Source: Guillardia theta CCMP2712 (Eukaryota; Cryptophyceae; Pyrenomonadales; Geminigeraceae). From it: a stretch of 64,000 bases of DNA. Shown here one piece after another: positions 22,899 through 34,764 of this stretch. The stretch's first letter is position 1. Each line of letters opens with the position of its first letter. The translations under genes and the position numbers were made by a program. The stretch spans positions 196,810 through 260,809 of the forward strand of contig NW_005434585.1 in assembly GCF_000315625.1 (NCBI RefSeq), read 5' to 3'. The notes under the pieces were generated by a model that was given only the letters and a program-made list of their open reading frames with translations, ran no database searches and was not told the DNA's origin.

Positions 22899-24598
22899 AT
22901 GAGCTCCATCGACATGTGCTGCGGTTTCACTGGCTTCAGTCACTGCCCTTTTGCCCTGCGGTCGGGCGGGCGGTAATGGCCAATCCGCACATGTTAGGAC
23001 GTCTGACTCTCATGCAGCAGCCTTGTTTCAAGCTACACTCACAAGAAGACTCAGCTGTCTGCTGCAAGAAGACTCAACACTTTGAGCTCGGGAGTCCTCA
23101 GCCTCAAGGTGAGCTTCGGTCAGTACCGTCAGCCGGTTGAGGATCCAGCAGGCAGAAGAAAAGTTCGGAAGAGGTCTTAAAGCGAAGATGAAAGGTGAGA
23201 TCTGCTGTGGACTAGCATGTCCGTATGACTTCATGTTGCAGAAGGACACTCTTTGGTCTACGACTACGTTGATGGGAGCAGCCCGGTTATCGTCTACCTG
23301 CCTGCGTTCAATCAGTCCAGGTAGTGACGCCAGTAATTTCAGAAGCACCTGATTCACCACTTGTCGCAGAATCACCTCAAAGTCTTCTGCTCTCCAGACC
23401 TGGGCGAAACGCAATGGGAAGGCTTTCTTCTCGGCAGACTACTATGGATGCGGGAAGAGGTGCTGTCCTCCTACATCCCTTGATGGCCTTGGCTACGTTC
23501 TTGACGTTTCCTGTACGTGTAGTGATGGGAAATTTGAAGACGGGACCCTGACGATGTGGACCAACGACATGATCACTCTGATCGAAGATGTACATGATGC
23601 AACTCTCCTGTTCTTTGCTGATCGTAGTCCAAGGTTATCAAAAAGCCTGTGCTCCTTGTTGGCTCTGGTAGCCTCCTCGTGCTCTGGCTCCTTGCGTTCT
23701 TGACCAGTTGCTGACAGGTGTGGGTGGTTGGGTTGGCCTGCATCTTGCTATGAAGAGAAAAAACCTTGTGCCTGCATTCCCGCTCGCCCGATTCGCAACT
23801 GACGTGTCAAACAAGGTGAGGGGCTTGGTTGGGATTGCAGCGGATCCAGACTTCACCACAGGTTTGTTTGTAGTGAGCTAGTGGCGCTTTGTTGTGGCAT
23901 GACATGCATTGCAAAGATGTTGTCTTGCCGGAGCTAGATGACACCGTAAAGGAGAAGATTCAGGTTGGACGTGCGCGCGACGTTGTTAAAAGGGTTCTGA
24001 ACATCTCGAACAGAAAGATGGATCTGCCATGATCTCATGGGGCGTGTCTGAGGTTGACTCTCGTGACTTCATTTCACAAGTGAACAAGTTTGCTATCAGT
24101 ATACCATCTCCAAGAAGTTCATCGATGATTCAAAGAACATGCTTCTCCTCCCTGGTACCGCAGATGGTAGAGATGGACAAGGTGTAGAGCTGAGATGGTT
24201 GCAGGTGGGTCGGAGAGTCTTGACATCAAGTGTCCGGTTCGGCTCATTCAGGTACAGACGCGCTATCCCCCTCACGACATCCTTGACTCGTCCTGCAGGG
24301 TTTGAGCGACGAGGAGATCCCTCCCGACAGGTTGCTGAGAGGGGGAAAGGGTCCAAGCCGCCTGACAGTCTTGGATGCCTTCCAGGGCGTTGAGAATATC
24401 CGAGGCCATCAAGTCTGACGATGTGGTACGCGCTGCCTCCTGTCCCCTGAAACTTTCTTGACGCCTGCGGCTGCTGTGACGTCTTGACGACACTCAGGTG
24501 GTGTACTACGTCAAGGATGGCGACCACTTCCTGGATCAGGATGAAGACATCAGCAGGATGATCGACCAGGTTGGGCGCCAGGTGGCCGAGAGACTGTA
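22899..24598 (+). CDS. ABHD10-like alpha/beta hydrolase, about 11 exons
   Basis: Short exons join with matching phases from ATG 22899 to TAG 24598. Landmarks in order are SPVIVYLPAFNQS (oxyanion strand, about 23277), AFFSADYYGCGKSDGKFEDG (23430-23540), KPVLLVGSGVGGWVGLHLAM (nucleophile elbow with Ser in GSGVG, spliced 23640-23750), VRGLVGIAADPDF, YTISKKFIDDSKNMLLLPG (about 24105-24155), DIKCPVRLIQGLSDEEIPPD (catalytic Asp region) and VVYYVKDGDHFLDQDED (catalytic His, about 24500). The order and spacing match ABHD10, a mitochondrial serine esterase that removes S-acyl groups and glucuronide esters. The N-terminal segment is rich in Ser, Arg and Lys (SAARRLNTLSSG), consistent with an organelle targeting peptide. 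Introns are 40-100 bases. Confidence 0.85.
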
Positions 24599-24909
24599 GC
24601 TGATGTCGGCCGGCAGGTGCAAGAGATGTGCTCGAAGTACTTCGAGTTCGACCTCACCTCCCCCGGGAGCGGCTGATCGGGCCAGCAATAGCCCTGAGAC
24701 TGCTTGCTCGTCACTTGCGTGTGTGAAGCTGTAAACTGGTCTCATATCAACTCGAAGACGTCTCCTCCTCCTTTACGGTTTCAGCTCGCAGCCTGTAGTG
24801 CCCGCTGCTGTCTCTGTAGAGAGCACTCTGCATCCAACGATCAGCCTGCCTATGGCAACCTTGGAGTTCACCTGCAGCGTCTGCTGATCGACGTAGCCGT
24901 CCCGAGACA

Positions 24910-25999
24910 TTATCGCAGGAGGGATTGCAGCGACGCTGCATGGACGTCAAGGAGGCAGAGGCAGCAGAAAGGGACGGACCCGAGAAGGTGGATTTCCATG
25001 ACTAGCACAGGAGGAGGGTCTTTCCTCGACAGGAACTGAGAGAGTATCTTCCTCCCTTGCCGGGTCAGAGGCTTCGGCTCCTTCCTCTGCCCCACCGCGT
25101 GAGCAGCAGCGTGAGAGGGTTGGCAGCTGATGTTACCTTGGAGGTATAGTGGGTGTGAGGAGGGAGGACTAGAACTCCTCTCGACCCCTCCCTCATCGTC
25201 ACGATGGCCTCGTTCAACCCTGGGATCACTGAAGCATCGCCCACCTGCCAGTCGTTAGCTCCCCGTGCCCACCCACTCCTCCTCCTCCTCCTCCTCCTCC
25301 TCCTCCTCCTCCTCCTCCTCCTCCCTCCCTCCCTCCCTCCCTCCCTCCCTCCCTCCCTCCCTCCCTCCCTCCTCCTTCCTTCCTTCTTCCTCCCTTCCTG
25401 CGCCTCCTTCTCCACCTCGAACACGAAGGGTCGCGGCGCGTCCTCGTCTTCTTTCATGTCGAGGACAGACGCGGAGAGGAGGGGCCCGTCTCGACCGTAG
25501 AGCCTGGAGCTGTAGTGGAGGACAGCAGCCGACCCTTCCCTAGGAACGATGCCCTCCCCAGCCTGCAGTTCCCTGCATGTTCCTCGTCACTCCATGCTCA
25601 CCGCAACCCGCTCAGCTTACTGGTATGTCCACGTCAGCTGCAGCGGCTCGCAGTCTATGCTCTCTCCTGCTCCTTCTACCAGAATCCCATCCCTCACCAA
25701 CTTGTTGTATGTCGAGCCTGCCAGCACTAGCACATCAGCCACGTCGGAGATCCGATCCTCGCGCCTCTTCTACCTTCCTTCAGGATCCACCTCCCTGTGA
25801 TAGGATTCTGAACCCTCGTCCTCCTCTCCCCCGCCGCCTTGTCCTCGTCCTCGTCCTCTCGGTCCTCGGCTCCTAGAAGCGCATCGGACACCTTCCCAAG
25901 AGCCGTCGATACGTCGAACATGTCCGTGGATGCGACTGCAGCCATGAAGGCGCATCCTACGACGATGAACGTGATGCCTTCCACGCTTGTTTCCAGCAT
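24910..25999 (-). CDS. FKBP-type peptidyl-prolyl isomerase, multi-exon, N-terminal hydrophobic segment
   Basis: Five minus-strand exons join in phase. They are MLETSVEGITFIVVGCAFMA with RWILKE (25999-25790), LAGSTYNKLVRDGILVEGAG (25736-25627), SAAVLHYSSRLYGRDGP..RPFVFE (25547-25409), VGDASVIPGLNEAIVTMREG..PP (25250-25137), and GRKILSQFLSRKDPPP with VLVMEIHLLG. FVFE-VGDASVIPGLNEAI...G.RGVLVLPP is the FKBP core, and the closing VLVMEIHLL strand fits the end of the domain. FKBPs speed proline cis-trans isomerisation. The Trp on the floor of the FKBP12 pocket is Leu here. The hydrophobic N-terminal segment suggests an organelle or thylakoid-lumen form; an extension to an ATG at 26168 is possible. 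The third intron is a long GGA/GGGA purine run on the coding strand. Confidence 0.82.
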
Positions 26000-26687
26000 G
26001 CGCAGAGAGGAGGAGCAAGGAGGGCGAGGAGTGCGAGGCCTTGAGTGTTGCAGTGCCTCTGGCCTGTGTCTCGCAAGGCTCGAAACAAGAGGAGAAGGGG
26101 ACGCGATGGGGCGAGCAGTTGGAGAGAAGCATGCGAGGTGGGGGAGGGGGCGATAGTGGACATGGCAAGGGAAATCCGGAGCGCTTGGAATGTACGGGAG
26201 GAGGACTAGATCAATGCAGGGAAGGGGAGAGGAGAGATGGGGAGCGAGGAAGGGAGGGGGGAGGGAGGAGGGGTTGCAGGCGTTGGAAGCGTCGGCAGCG
26301 GAACTGGGAGGAGGAGGAGGGGAGGGGCCGGGGGGAGGGAAATATTTTCAGGCAAAAGGTGTGTGAAAATGGCGAGGAGGATTCAGGTCGGAGTGGAGGG
26401 GGGCGAGACGGGGAGGAGGGTGGTGCATGCGGAGAAGCTTCTCGGCAGAAAGGATGGGAGGAGGAGGAGGAGGAGGAGGAGGAATGAAGAGGAGGAGGAG
26501 GGGAGGAAGAAGAGGAGGAGGGGAGGATATCTACGTGAAACGCAATGGAGGAGGAAGTAGAAATTCGCCAAGCAGCGAGATCGAAACTCTAAATTTACTT
26601 GACAAGTCATCGAGTTACATACAGTTACGCTGCTACAAGAGTCATATCTTGATATGTGCTAAAGGCGAGCTGATTGCCCTCAAACGT

Positions 26688-26883
26688 CTAGTAGAATGTC
26701 CCCTCGTAGGACTCGAAGCCAGGGTTGTCCATGGTGCCGTCCGGCGACCTGATGCAGACTGTCACCGTCGCTGCTACAAGCGGCACAACAGGAGCAGAGA
26801 GCGGGTTTGTCGCTTCTAGAGTTGACAGACTCGCACAAAGTAGATGGAAATCGCACATGAACCCCAAGGGAGCGTGAAAGCAC

Positions 26884-26938
<55 letters not shown>

Positions 26939-27496
26939 TGACAAGGGAGCATGGGGATAACGCTACCAGTTGCCGTTGAGGACGGATGGGCTCTCGATCG
27001 CCGGGTCCATGGTCACGCAGCCGTTGCCATCCAGTGCGTTCATGGGCAAAACGCGGATCCTGGAACAGTTAGGTGAGAAAAAGCACAGAATAAGCACAAG
27101 AGAGCAAGCGAAGAAACATGAGGAAGGAGAGGAGGAAGGAGAGGAGGAAGGAGGAAGGAGGAAGGAGGAAGGAGAGAGTCCAAGAAATGCGAGGATGGAA
27201 TCACGGGGTGGTGAGTAGGAACCTGCTGATGGCGCAGGTGAACAACTTGGTTGTGTCTGCAAGTCAAAGTGAGATGCCATGAATGTTCGAAACTGGATAG
27301 ATGACATAAAGAGCTGATATGGAAATTTCTCAATGGCACCGTCTCGCATAGACATGTCTTTCTGACCTCTAGATCCATCGCTGCGCACACTTTCTACATT
27401 TTCCCGCGCATCAACACACTTGCTGGGTATGAGTAGATTCATGCTAACAACTGTGCAGGGCAACAACTTGGCGACACTTTCAGAACAAAGCGACAT
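26688..27496 (-). CDS. small protein of unknown family, multi-exon
   Basis: Minus-strand exons read DTTKLFTCAISR (about 27256-27223), IRVLPMNALDGNGCVTMDPA then IESPSVLNGN (about 27063-26966), and a last exon with ATNPLSAPVVPLVAATVTVC, IRSPDGTMDN and GFESYEGTFY before TAG at 26688. Phases match across both introns, and the last intron contains a pure CAG/CTG run. The N-terminus is uncertain; a candidate ATG is at 27496. The sequence is rich in Pro, Thr and Val with few charges, which suits a secreted or lumenal protein. I do not recognise the family. Confidence 0.5.
26887..26938. repeat. CAG triplet run, about 17 units
   Basis: A pure CAG run lies within the last intron of the small minus-strand gene (CTG on its coding strand). 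It is a microsatellite likely to vary in length. Confidence 0.9.
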
Positions 27497-28009
27497 GGCA
27501 TCGACACTAGAGTATGATAGTCTTCGACAGCGCTTTTAGAGCTGCTCTCCTGATCTAACGATGCTTCTAGAAAGATTTTCACTCCAACGGTTCAAGTCCC
27601 TACATACAAGATCGACACCTCCCACCATACCAGAGTCATTACTGTTCCATCCTCGTTCTTTCATACCCACTTCAAAACATATCTTCCTCGTCAATATAAT
27701 GTATTCTTGTCTCAGCCGACCGTACCCGCTCATAACGTACGTGGCATCTACCGGCTGTTTTCTTTATTTTTGCTCGTCTTTGATTGTGAGGATTGTCTTC
27801 ATCATTCTCACTTACATTCCCCTCACTCTCTTCGCTCAATCACCATCACCATCACCATCAACATCACCATCACCATCACCATCGCCATCGCCATCGCCTA
27901 CCAGCACATGCTTCTCCCTCCATTACCCCATCACATCCACAGTTATCTTACCTTGCATCTTTTGCCTCTTCACCCCTGACCGTTACACAAGCCGTTTTGT
28001 TTCCCACGA

Positions 28010-28440
28010 GTTGCGGGCCCGGGCCCGGCCTGACTCCGCTGCGGCCGGCCACTCGGAATCGGACTCAGTGACTGATGCATGGCAGTGCCGCAGTGCCCGC
28101 GGCCAGGCCGGCGGCCCGGGATTACGGGCCCGGCCCTCGATGCCCGAGCAGCCTCCCCGGGGACTGAATGCGGCATGCCCACAAGAACCAATCATGAATG
28201 GCAAAGGACGGTTTCAGCCTGGTTCGGACCGTCCGGACTCAGTATTGCTACCGTGACCGCCGACGGTACACTGGGCCGTGCGCCTCGGATTGGCTCGATG
28301 ATGATCAGTGTGACGAATGTGAAGAAGCTCTCGGTTTGTTATTCAAAGAACTGAATCATCAGTCACTAAAGCACTTTCAAGCACTGAGAACAGCTCAGTA
28401 GGGTCCCTGACAGAGGCCCGAGGGAGCCAGGCCGAGTCGG
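28010..28440. repeat. GC-rich dispersed repeat block
   Basis: Palindromic GGGCCCGGGCCCGG, GCGGCCGGCC, ACTCAGTGACTGA and GACCGTGACCGCCG segments are shared in type with blocks at 30360-30725, 34765-35215 and 57640-57860. Repeats and low-complexity CACCATCACC sequence fill 27500-28470, and I see no supported gene there. The block ends next to the 3' end of the bL25 gene. Confidence 0.55.
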
Positions 28441-28471
28441 AGTGAGAAACCTTCAAGGTACGGTTTCACTG

Positions 28472-29985
28472 TTATTCCTTGCCCAGAGAAGCACGAGTCT
28501 GTTGGACAGTTAGAATGACGTCGTGCTCGTAATGCTTGAGAGGAGCTAAGACCAGCCCTTCAGGGAACTAGAACAGGAAAGTGAGATGAAGCTTGACAAA
28601 TCAGCAGAGGCAATGCACCTTGAAGTTCTTGACAAAGATTTTGTCGCCAACTTCCATCCATCCCACGTCAACTTCGATTTTCTAAAGGGAGAATCAGTCA
28701 ACCTGCAAGAGAAACGAGGTACAAGACAAAGAGAGAAAGATTTCAGGAAAGATGCCTTACATCCGGGACATCGTATGACGTACAGATGACCTTGACCTGT
28801 ATAAATACACAAATTAAGTTTGACACAGCGAAACTAGCGAAACCAAGACACAAGATATGAAAAGAGTGACCCATCGCAAGGAGCTTGCGATCAGACAGCG
28901 CCAGTGGGCTAGGGGATGGCGGAAGCAACAAAGCAAAGGGCAATCTAGAAACCGAACAACACTCGCTCACACAGTGAGACGAAACGCGCCCGCTTTGTTT
29001 CAGGCATAGCAACAAAATGCCAGCACGTGAAAGAATTCCAAAGGAGGAAGGAAAGAAGGCCGGACAAGCGAAACACGGAAAGCAATCAGTACCTTTGTCA
29101 TACTTATGTTCAACAAACCTCCTCTTCGCAAACCTGGCAAAAAGGATCAGACCACCAAGCCACCATCGCGACATGAAAACCTGGAGATCTCTCCGTGTTG
29201 ACTGATACGAAGGGAATATCCAAAAGAACTTGCTGCCCCTTCTCCGGCTCAAATTTCAAAAGTAGTACATCGTAGATGACGTCTTCGAAAACCGTATCGT
29301 ACTGCAACATGAAAGTGAATGAACAGGCAAAGATGAGATGTGCCGGATCACATGGAGATTCCGCATAAAGCACTTCATGGGCTCAAGACCCTCAATTCGA
29401 ACATCAAAAAGTTTGCACCCCGCATTCAATTTGTCTGTATGCTGCATCAGCGTGGAACAGTAGTGAAGTCATGAGGATACTTGGCCAGGGCTGCAAACAT
29501 TTCTCATCGATCTTCACGTAGGTCCTTTTGCCCTCACAATCCTAGCGACAGTGAAGAAGGATTCATCAAAGGAAGTCTTGCATTCAAAGAGCTATGAATA
29601 CCTGAATGACTCCGGGTACAAAGCCATCTCGTCGCATTTGCAACAGATCTTTCTTTTCAAAGGAACGGAGTTGACCAAGGAGCACCCCATGCTCTCTTTT
29701 TTTAGACGGGTCTTTCGTATGCAGCCAGGTGACTCTGTGGCGCTTTGTCATGTTGTCCGGCTTGGTCGTGCGTAGAGGCACAGCCAGCAGCTGTTTGCTG
29801 ACAAAGTTGGGCATTGCTGAGACATGTAGGGCATGTCCACGTACAGCCATGTGCTCAGCAGATTTGACGGGGCTCCGACATGTCAACGATGAGATTAACA
29901 ACTTAGGAGAAGCTGTCTCCAAGGCAACCCCAACTCGAGACAAATGCTTCACTGCGGATCCAAAGATATGATGAAAGTGAAGCAT
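28472..29985 (-). CDS. ribosomal protein bL25 (TL5/CTC family), organelle type
   Basis: Minus-strand exons join in phase. They start with a basic, Ser-rich presequence (ATG 29985, MLHFHHIFGSAVKHLSRVG). Then follow LRSFEKKDLLQMRRDGFVPG (the bL25 start, about 29650), DVRIEGLEPMKCFMRNLH (about 29400), YDTVFEDVIYDVLLLKFEPE...VNTERSPGF (about 29300), VKVICTSYDVPDV, KIEVDVGWMEVGDKIFVKNF (about 28690) and FPEGLVLAPLKHYEHDVILT to TAA at 28472. R..R.DG.VPGV, the V..ERSPG turn, and I-E-V-D-V-x-x-M-E-V-G-D are bL25 signatures of the long, two-domain CTC form. bL25 binds 5S rRNA in bacterial-type ribosomes, so a mitochondrial or plastid ribosome is the likely site. The presequence supports import. Confidence 0.85.
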
Positions 29986-30359
29986 CGTTGATTTCTGGAA
30001 GCTCCTTCTTCCCGATGAGGTCTTGAGATGGATTCAAGAAAGTAGACAGCTAGAAACTACGCAGAAACGAGTATGAGAACAGGATGGAAAGACGCGATGC
30101 CCGCACCAAATTCAGCGACGCAACAAGTCGAGAACGATGAACGCCGCTCAAGGATATCAAGGAAGGGAGAAGGAGCGAGATGGAGGCGAAGAGGATCGAG
30201 GTTCAGAAGCAAGTGCGCGAGAGAATCTCAAGGAGGGGAGGTGCAGGTAAGCTGCTTCTTCACCAGCTCCCCCGTCCCCCGACCACCAAGACGCAGCGCA
30301 TCACCGAGGCGCGTGGATTCAAGTTGACTAAAACTCCAGAATTTAACCTTCGCAACAGC

Positions 30360-30727
30360 TTTGTAACCGTTGAAGCGCTGGCGGCCCCGCACCTCAGTGA
30401 CGCCGAGGCGGCAGTGAGTGCCACCGATTAATGCGGCGGGCCCACCCATCACTGACCCGCCGAACTGAGCCTGTCTCCCTTCACTGCTGGTCTTCTATCG
30501 AGCTCACATGGGCTATCTCGCCGCCGTGGCACGGTGTTAGAGGGTTTATAATGTCTTAACTCAGTACGGATCTCCCCCCGAGTCCACACTGTAATGCGCC
30601 GCCATGATGACAGTGAGTCCCCCGGGGCCCGGGGGGCCCAGGCCGCCGTCACGGGTTGGGAGTCAGCCTGACACGGTGTCTAGTACGGTACTGAGTGACT
30701 AGTGACCAGGCTCCCCTCACTTAGTCA
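30360..30727. repeat. GC-rich dispersed repeat block abutting the kinase gene stop
   Basis: This block contains GGGCCCGGGG, CACTGAGTGACTAGTGACC and TTAGTCACTGCGG, shared in type with the block at 34765-35215. The motif AGTCACTGCGG overlaps the stop codon of the gene that ends at 30725, so the last residues of that protein may derive from the repeat. Confidence 0.55.
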
Positions 30728-33700
30728 CTGCGGGGTTGGGCCCTCAGATCTGCTCTCTTCTGTCTGCAGCCACTCTTTTGTGGCGTTGATAGCATCAACC
30801 ATGTCCTTGCAGACTTCCGCTGACGACAGAGCGTACTCGTTCCCGCAGACTTCCATCGTGAGCGCATCCCTTGGAGAGGCTCTCACCTGTGCTGACTTGA
30901 GCCTGAAACGAGCCTTGGTCCCTCCGTACTCCTTCCTCACTTCCAGCATGCCCCGGTGGAGGACCAGGAAGCCTTTCTTACTTCCTCCGAAGATGGAGGA
31001 GGACTGGTAGAGAAGGGTAACAACCTTCTCCTTCTTGTAGAAGACGTTGGGGGGCTCCTCCTGCCCTCGCTCTTTCCTCTCGAACTCTTCAAGGATCTCC
31101 TGCATCAGCCTGTCCTTGGTGAAGTTCAGGTACTCCTCATACTCCGTCACTCCGTTGCCGTCAGCATCGAGCGCCTTCTCGATGGCCACGAGGACGTTGT
31201 CTTGAAGGCTCGGGTACGCCTTCTTGAGATGCTCTCTCAGCTCTGAGTTGGGAACAGACTCTGTGAAGCCGCAGCTGTACCAGAACTCCAGAGCTCCTCC
31301 TTTGACGCACACTTCTTCGTTCTCTGCTTGCTTGCATGCTTGGTCCCATCCTTCCAGAAGTTCTGCTGCTGTCGTGAACCTGTCTTCCTTGTCCTTCGCC
31401 AAGCATCTCACTATGCAGCTCTTGACGCTCCTCGGCACGTTGTCGAGGGGGAGAGGATCGCAGTCAATGACGGAGATCTTGTACTTGCTCAGGATGTGGT
31501 CCGATCGCAGTCCTGACGTCGTTGCCTCAACCCCGTCGATCGGGAAGGGCAGCCTGCTGGCGATGGCCTCATACAGGATCACGCCGATGGCGAACACGTC
31601 TGAGGATGCGGAGGGAGGGAGGCCCTGGAGCTGCTCGGGGCTGGCGTACGCGGGAGTACCAACGAGCATCCCCACCATAGTCGTGACGGCGCTGGTGGAG
31701 CTCTTGGAGAGGCCGAAGTCGACGATGATGACGTCGCCGTTGGACTTTCTCATGAGGTTAGAGGGCTTGAGGTCGCGGTGGAGGATCGCGAGGCTGTGAA
31801 CGTGCTTCATGCCCTCCATCACTTGCCGCATGTCGCTACCTGCTGCCTTCCAGGGCAGGGGCCCGTCGGCCTGCAGGTACTCGTCGTACCCCTGGCCTAC
31901 TATCAAGGACATGCCAATAGCCACGTACCCCTGATGTTCTCCGACACCGATGTACGACACAACGTTCTTGTGCTCGATCTTGGACAAGTTCTTCGCTTCC
32001 TCCTTGCTCCGGTCCACTGTGCCGTTGGGTAGGCAGATCTTGACAGCAATGATCTTGGATGCATCTTCTGTGCAGACGGCCTTGTAAACCTTTCCCATGC
32101 TCCCCTTGGCCAGGCAGTTTAGTTTTTCAAGCTGATAGGTGACGCCATTGTCAAGTAAGACGTCATTCTTGTTGTCTTGGAGGTGCATCTTGAACAGGTC
32201 TTCTACAAAGGCCTTGGTTGCCATGTTCTCCTTCATCTCTTGCACTTGGTACTGCAGCCCCATGAACTCACTCTTGATCTGCTCGATCTTGTTCTGATCG
32301 ATCACCTGGACCTTTATCTCTTCCAGCTTCGTCTTCATCATCTTCTGCTCTTCCAGGCTCAAGGTCGAGCTGAGCTCGGACAGGTGGCTCACTAGGTCAT
32401 CCCACTTCTTGTCGAACTCTCTCTGCGTCATCGTGTTCTTCGACAAGTCCTCGTGCACGAAGGAGTTTCGCAGCCTTCGGAGAGCATCGATGCTGTGCTG
32501 CTGCGATCTCTTGATTGAAACAAACCTGGCGCTGTCTGTCAGCAGCCGAGCTAAGATGGTGATGTCCCAATGGTCGACGTCTCCGCATCTGATCTTCTGC
32601 ATGCTTTCCTTGCCAACCATCTTCTCGAAGTCTCTTCTTGTACAGACTCTGTTGTAGACGGTCTGACCCCCGCTGGAGCTCCAAGGGGTACCATGGTTGC
32701 CCTTCCAACCCTCCTTCCACAAACTTCTCAACGTCTTGGGTGCGAGCTCCATCAGGGCTATCTGCAGCCTGTAGGCTCGAATGCGCCCCTCGTCCTTGTC
32801 GGGCTGAGCTTTCAGAATCAGCTGCGCGTCTGTAGCGATCCAAGAGGCATCGTCAAGCACGGCCTGCACTCTCAGCTTGTCTCCGACGCAGAGGTCCATC
32901 CATTCCTGGTGATATTCTTTGCAGGTCACTTTGACCAGGACGCTCCCGCACTGGACCTCACAGCTCTGATCCACAAACTTCTTCGTTACAAGCCCTTCGA
33001 AGATGTTTTGTACGATTTTGGATGCAAAGTTGTTCCAATCGACATTTCGGATGTCATTCTTCATAACTGCTTGAAGCTTGTAGCCATACTTCTGAATGCC
33101 AATGTCCTTGGACATCTTGAGATTCAGTTTCTCGCACAACTGCTTTGCTTTGTCCGAAGAGGAGCAGTGAATAGAGCACGTTTTCCTTTGCTTGAGCACG
33201 TCAGACTTATCCCAGATCGGGTCGTTGATTTCATCGTAGAGTTGTTTCACGTTGCAGCTCTCAAGAAATTTCTTAAGATCGTTGAGATCGCAGCTAGGAG
33301 AAACCCCACAAAGAATTACTATGCAGTCTGTTGATAGTCTTGCAAGTGCACCTGTCAAGTCATCATATACATTCAGTTCTTGAAGCCTTGACAGTACATT
33401 CGCACCTGAACCGAAGGAGAAGACAACCGAAGCTCTCTGACCGTGACCAGCAGGCTCTTGCTCGGACTTACTGAAGTTGAAGCCTCCGAAGCCTCCGAAG
33501 CCTCCGGCTGGTGGGGATGCGGGTGATCCGAAGGCTGGAGAGCTTGCTCCAAACCCTCCTGAGCCTCCAAACGCCGAAAACGCCTGCGGAGCTCCAAAGG
33601 CAAAGGAGGGAGAGGCAGAGGAGCTGGTGGAAAGGCTTTCCGATGCCGATGCTCCAGAAGAAGAGGAAGGGCCTTTGAAAGAAAAGGCAGGCGAACTTGA

Positions 33701-34373
33701 AGCGTTGGATGGTGTGGGAGAGCTTGCCGCTCCAAACGAGCCTCCGAAGGTCGGAGAGGCTTGCGTAGCTCCAAAGGTAAACAGAGAAGAGGCTTGCGTA
33801 GCTCCAAAGGTAAACGGAGGAGAGGCAGAGGAGCTGGTAAGAGGCTCCCTGATGTTGCTCCAGTGCCGAATGCAGGAGCTCCAAACGAAAGCTTGCTGGA
33901 GCCAGCAGGGCTTGAAAACCCTCCTGTCCCTTTCTCAGAGCCTGATGGAGGAGCTCCAAAGGAGAATCCTCGAGGGCTGGCAGAGGGCCCTGTGGTTCCG
34001 CCTGGTCCTCCTGCTCCTCCAAACGTTGTTGGCGCTCCAAAGACGAATGGAGACGAGGGTGAAGAGCTTGTGTCAGACCCTGTAGTGGAGGCCGCGAAAC
34101 CAAAAGAAACGTGGGAAGACTTGTGATCATTTCCAAATGGAGAAACTGAAGAGCTTGAGAATGTCGGTGAAGCTCCGAAGCCCAGAGCTCCTAGGGTTCA
34201 ACTCTGTCATGCGAGGCACATCTGGACACAATAATATATTCATCATCATCACCTGGTTTCGATGTTTTCTTGGGATCAGATTGAGGAACCTCGAACGAGA
34301 CGGGTGGGAATGGATTGTTGAGACCAAACTTCGGAGCTGCAAAGGCTGTGGGGTTCTCACCTTCAGAGGGCAT
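30725..34373 (-). CDS. FG-repeat / HEPN-like / protein kinase / EF-hand / PH-like fusion protein, 1,177 aa
   Basis: Three exons (34373-34253, 34190-33887, 33833-30725) join in phase to exactly 1,177 codons plus stop. Residues 1-300 carry nucleoporin-like FG motifs (FGAP, FTFGAT, FSFG, GGFGGFGGF). At about 490-620, RLQIALMELAPKTLRSLW, HWDITILARLL and LRRLRNSFVHEDL match the DZIP3-type HEPN pattern, with R..R-N-x-x-x-H. At about 700-980 there is a complete-looking kinase: G-S-M-G-K-V glycine loop, AVKI lysine, HRDLKPSN, DFGLS, GTPAYASPEQ. An EF-hand loop DADGNGVTEYEE lies at about 1029. A PH-like C-terminus (GFLVLHRGMLEVRKEYGG, then ending on a helix) lies at about 1096-1173. The second intron (33834-33886) is inferred; without it a one-base frame change would be needed. 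The FG frame runs into the HEPN-kinase frame without a stop. Nuclear-pore-linked or stress signalling is only inference. Confidence 0.8.
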
Positions 34374-34764
34374 GGGATAGTTTGTCGAGAAAGAGGAAAC
34401 AAACAGCCAATGTGCCCTGCGATATCGATCAGATGAAGTATCTTAATAAGGAAAGGATAGTAAGCAGGAGGAGAGGCGAGGAGGAGAGTAGTTCTGTATC
34501 CTACCAGTAGAGCGCGGGAGGAGGAGGAGGAGGTCCCAGTAAGGATGTCGATTGAGCAGGGAGCGGCAGGGAGAGGGTGAGCTGGGAGAACTTGGCCTGC
34601 TCACTATTTTTGCGCAACTATCAATATACTACAAACATCACACATATACTTCAGACTAGTATCCATGACCAGGGGTACTTTCAATAATTATGCTTGGGGT
34701 TACTTGAGGTAAAAGAAAGGTTTAGAATGCTTTCAGTATGTTTATTGATAGTACTTGGTAGACT

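Noticed and set aside
25265-25543. PolySer/polyPro frames on + strand at 25.3 kb
   Set aside because: Antisense to the purine-rich FKBP intron; no conserved sequence.
33834-33886. Frameshift in the FG-repeat gene
   Set aside because: A 53-base GT..AG intron restores the frame with matching phase, so a frameshift is not needed. cDNA would decide.
33477-34085. + strand Pro/Ala/Glu-rich frame
   Set aside because: Antisense shadow of the FG-repeat exons, whose repeats make regular codons on both strands.
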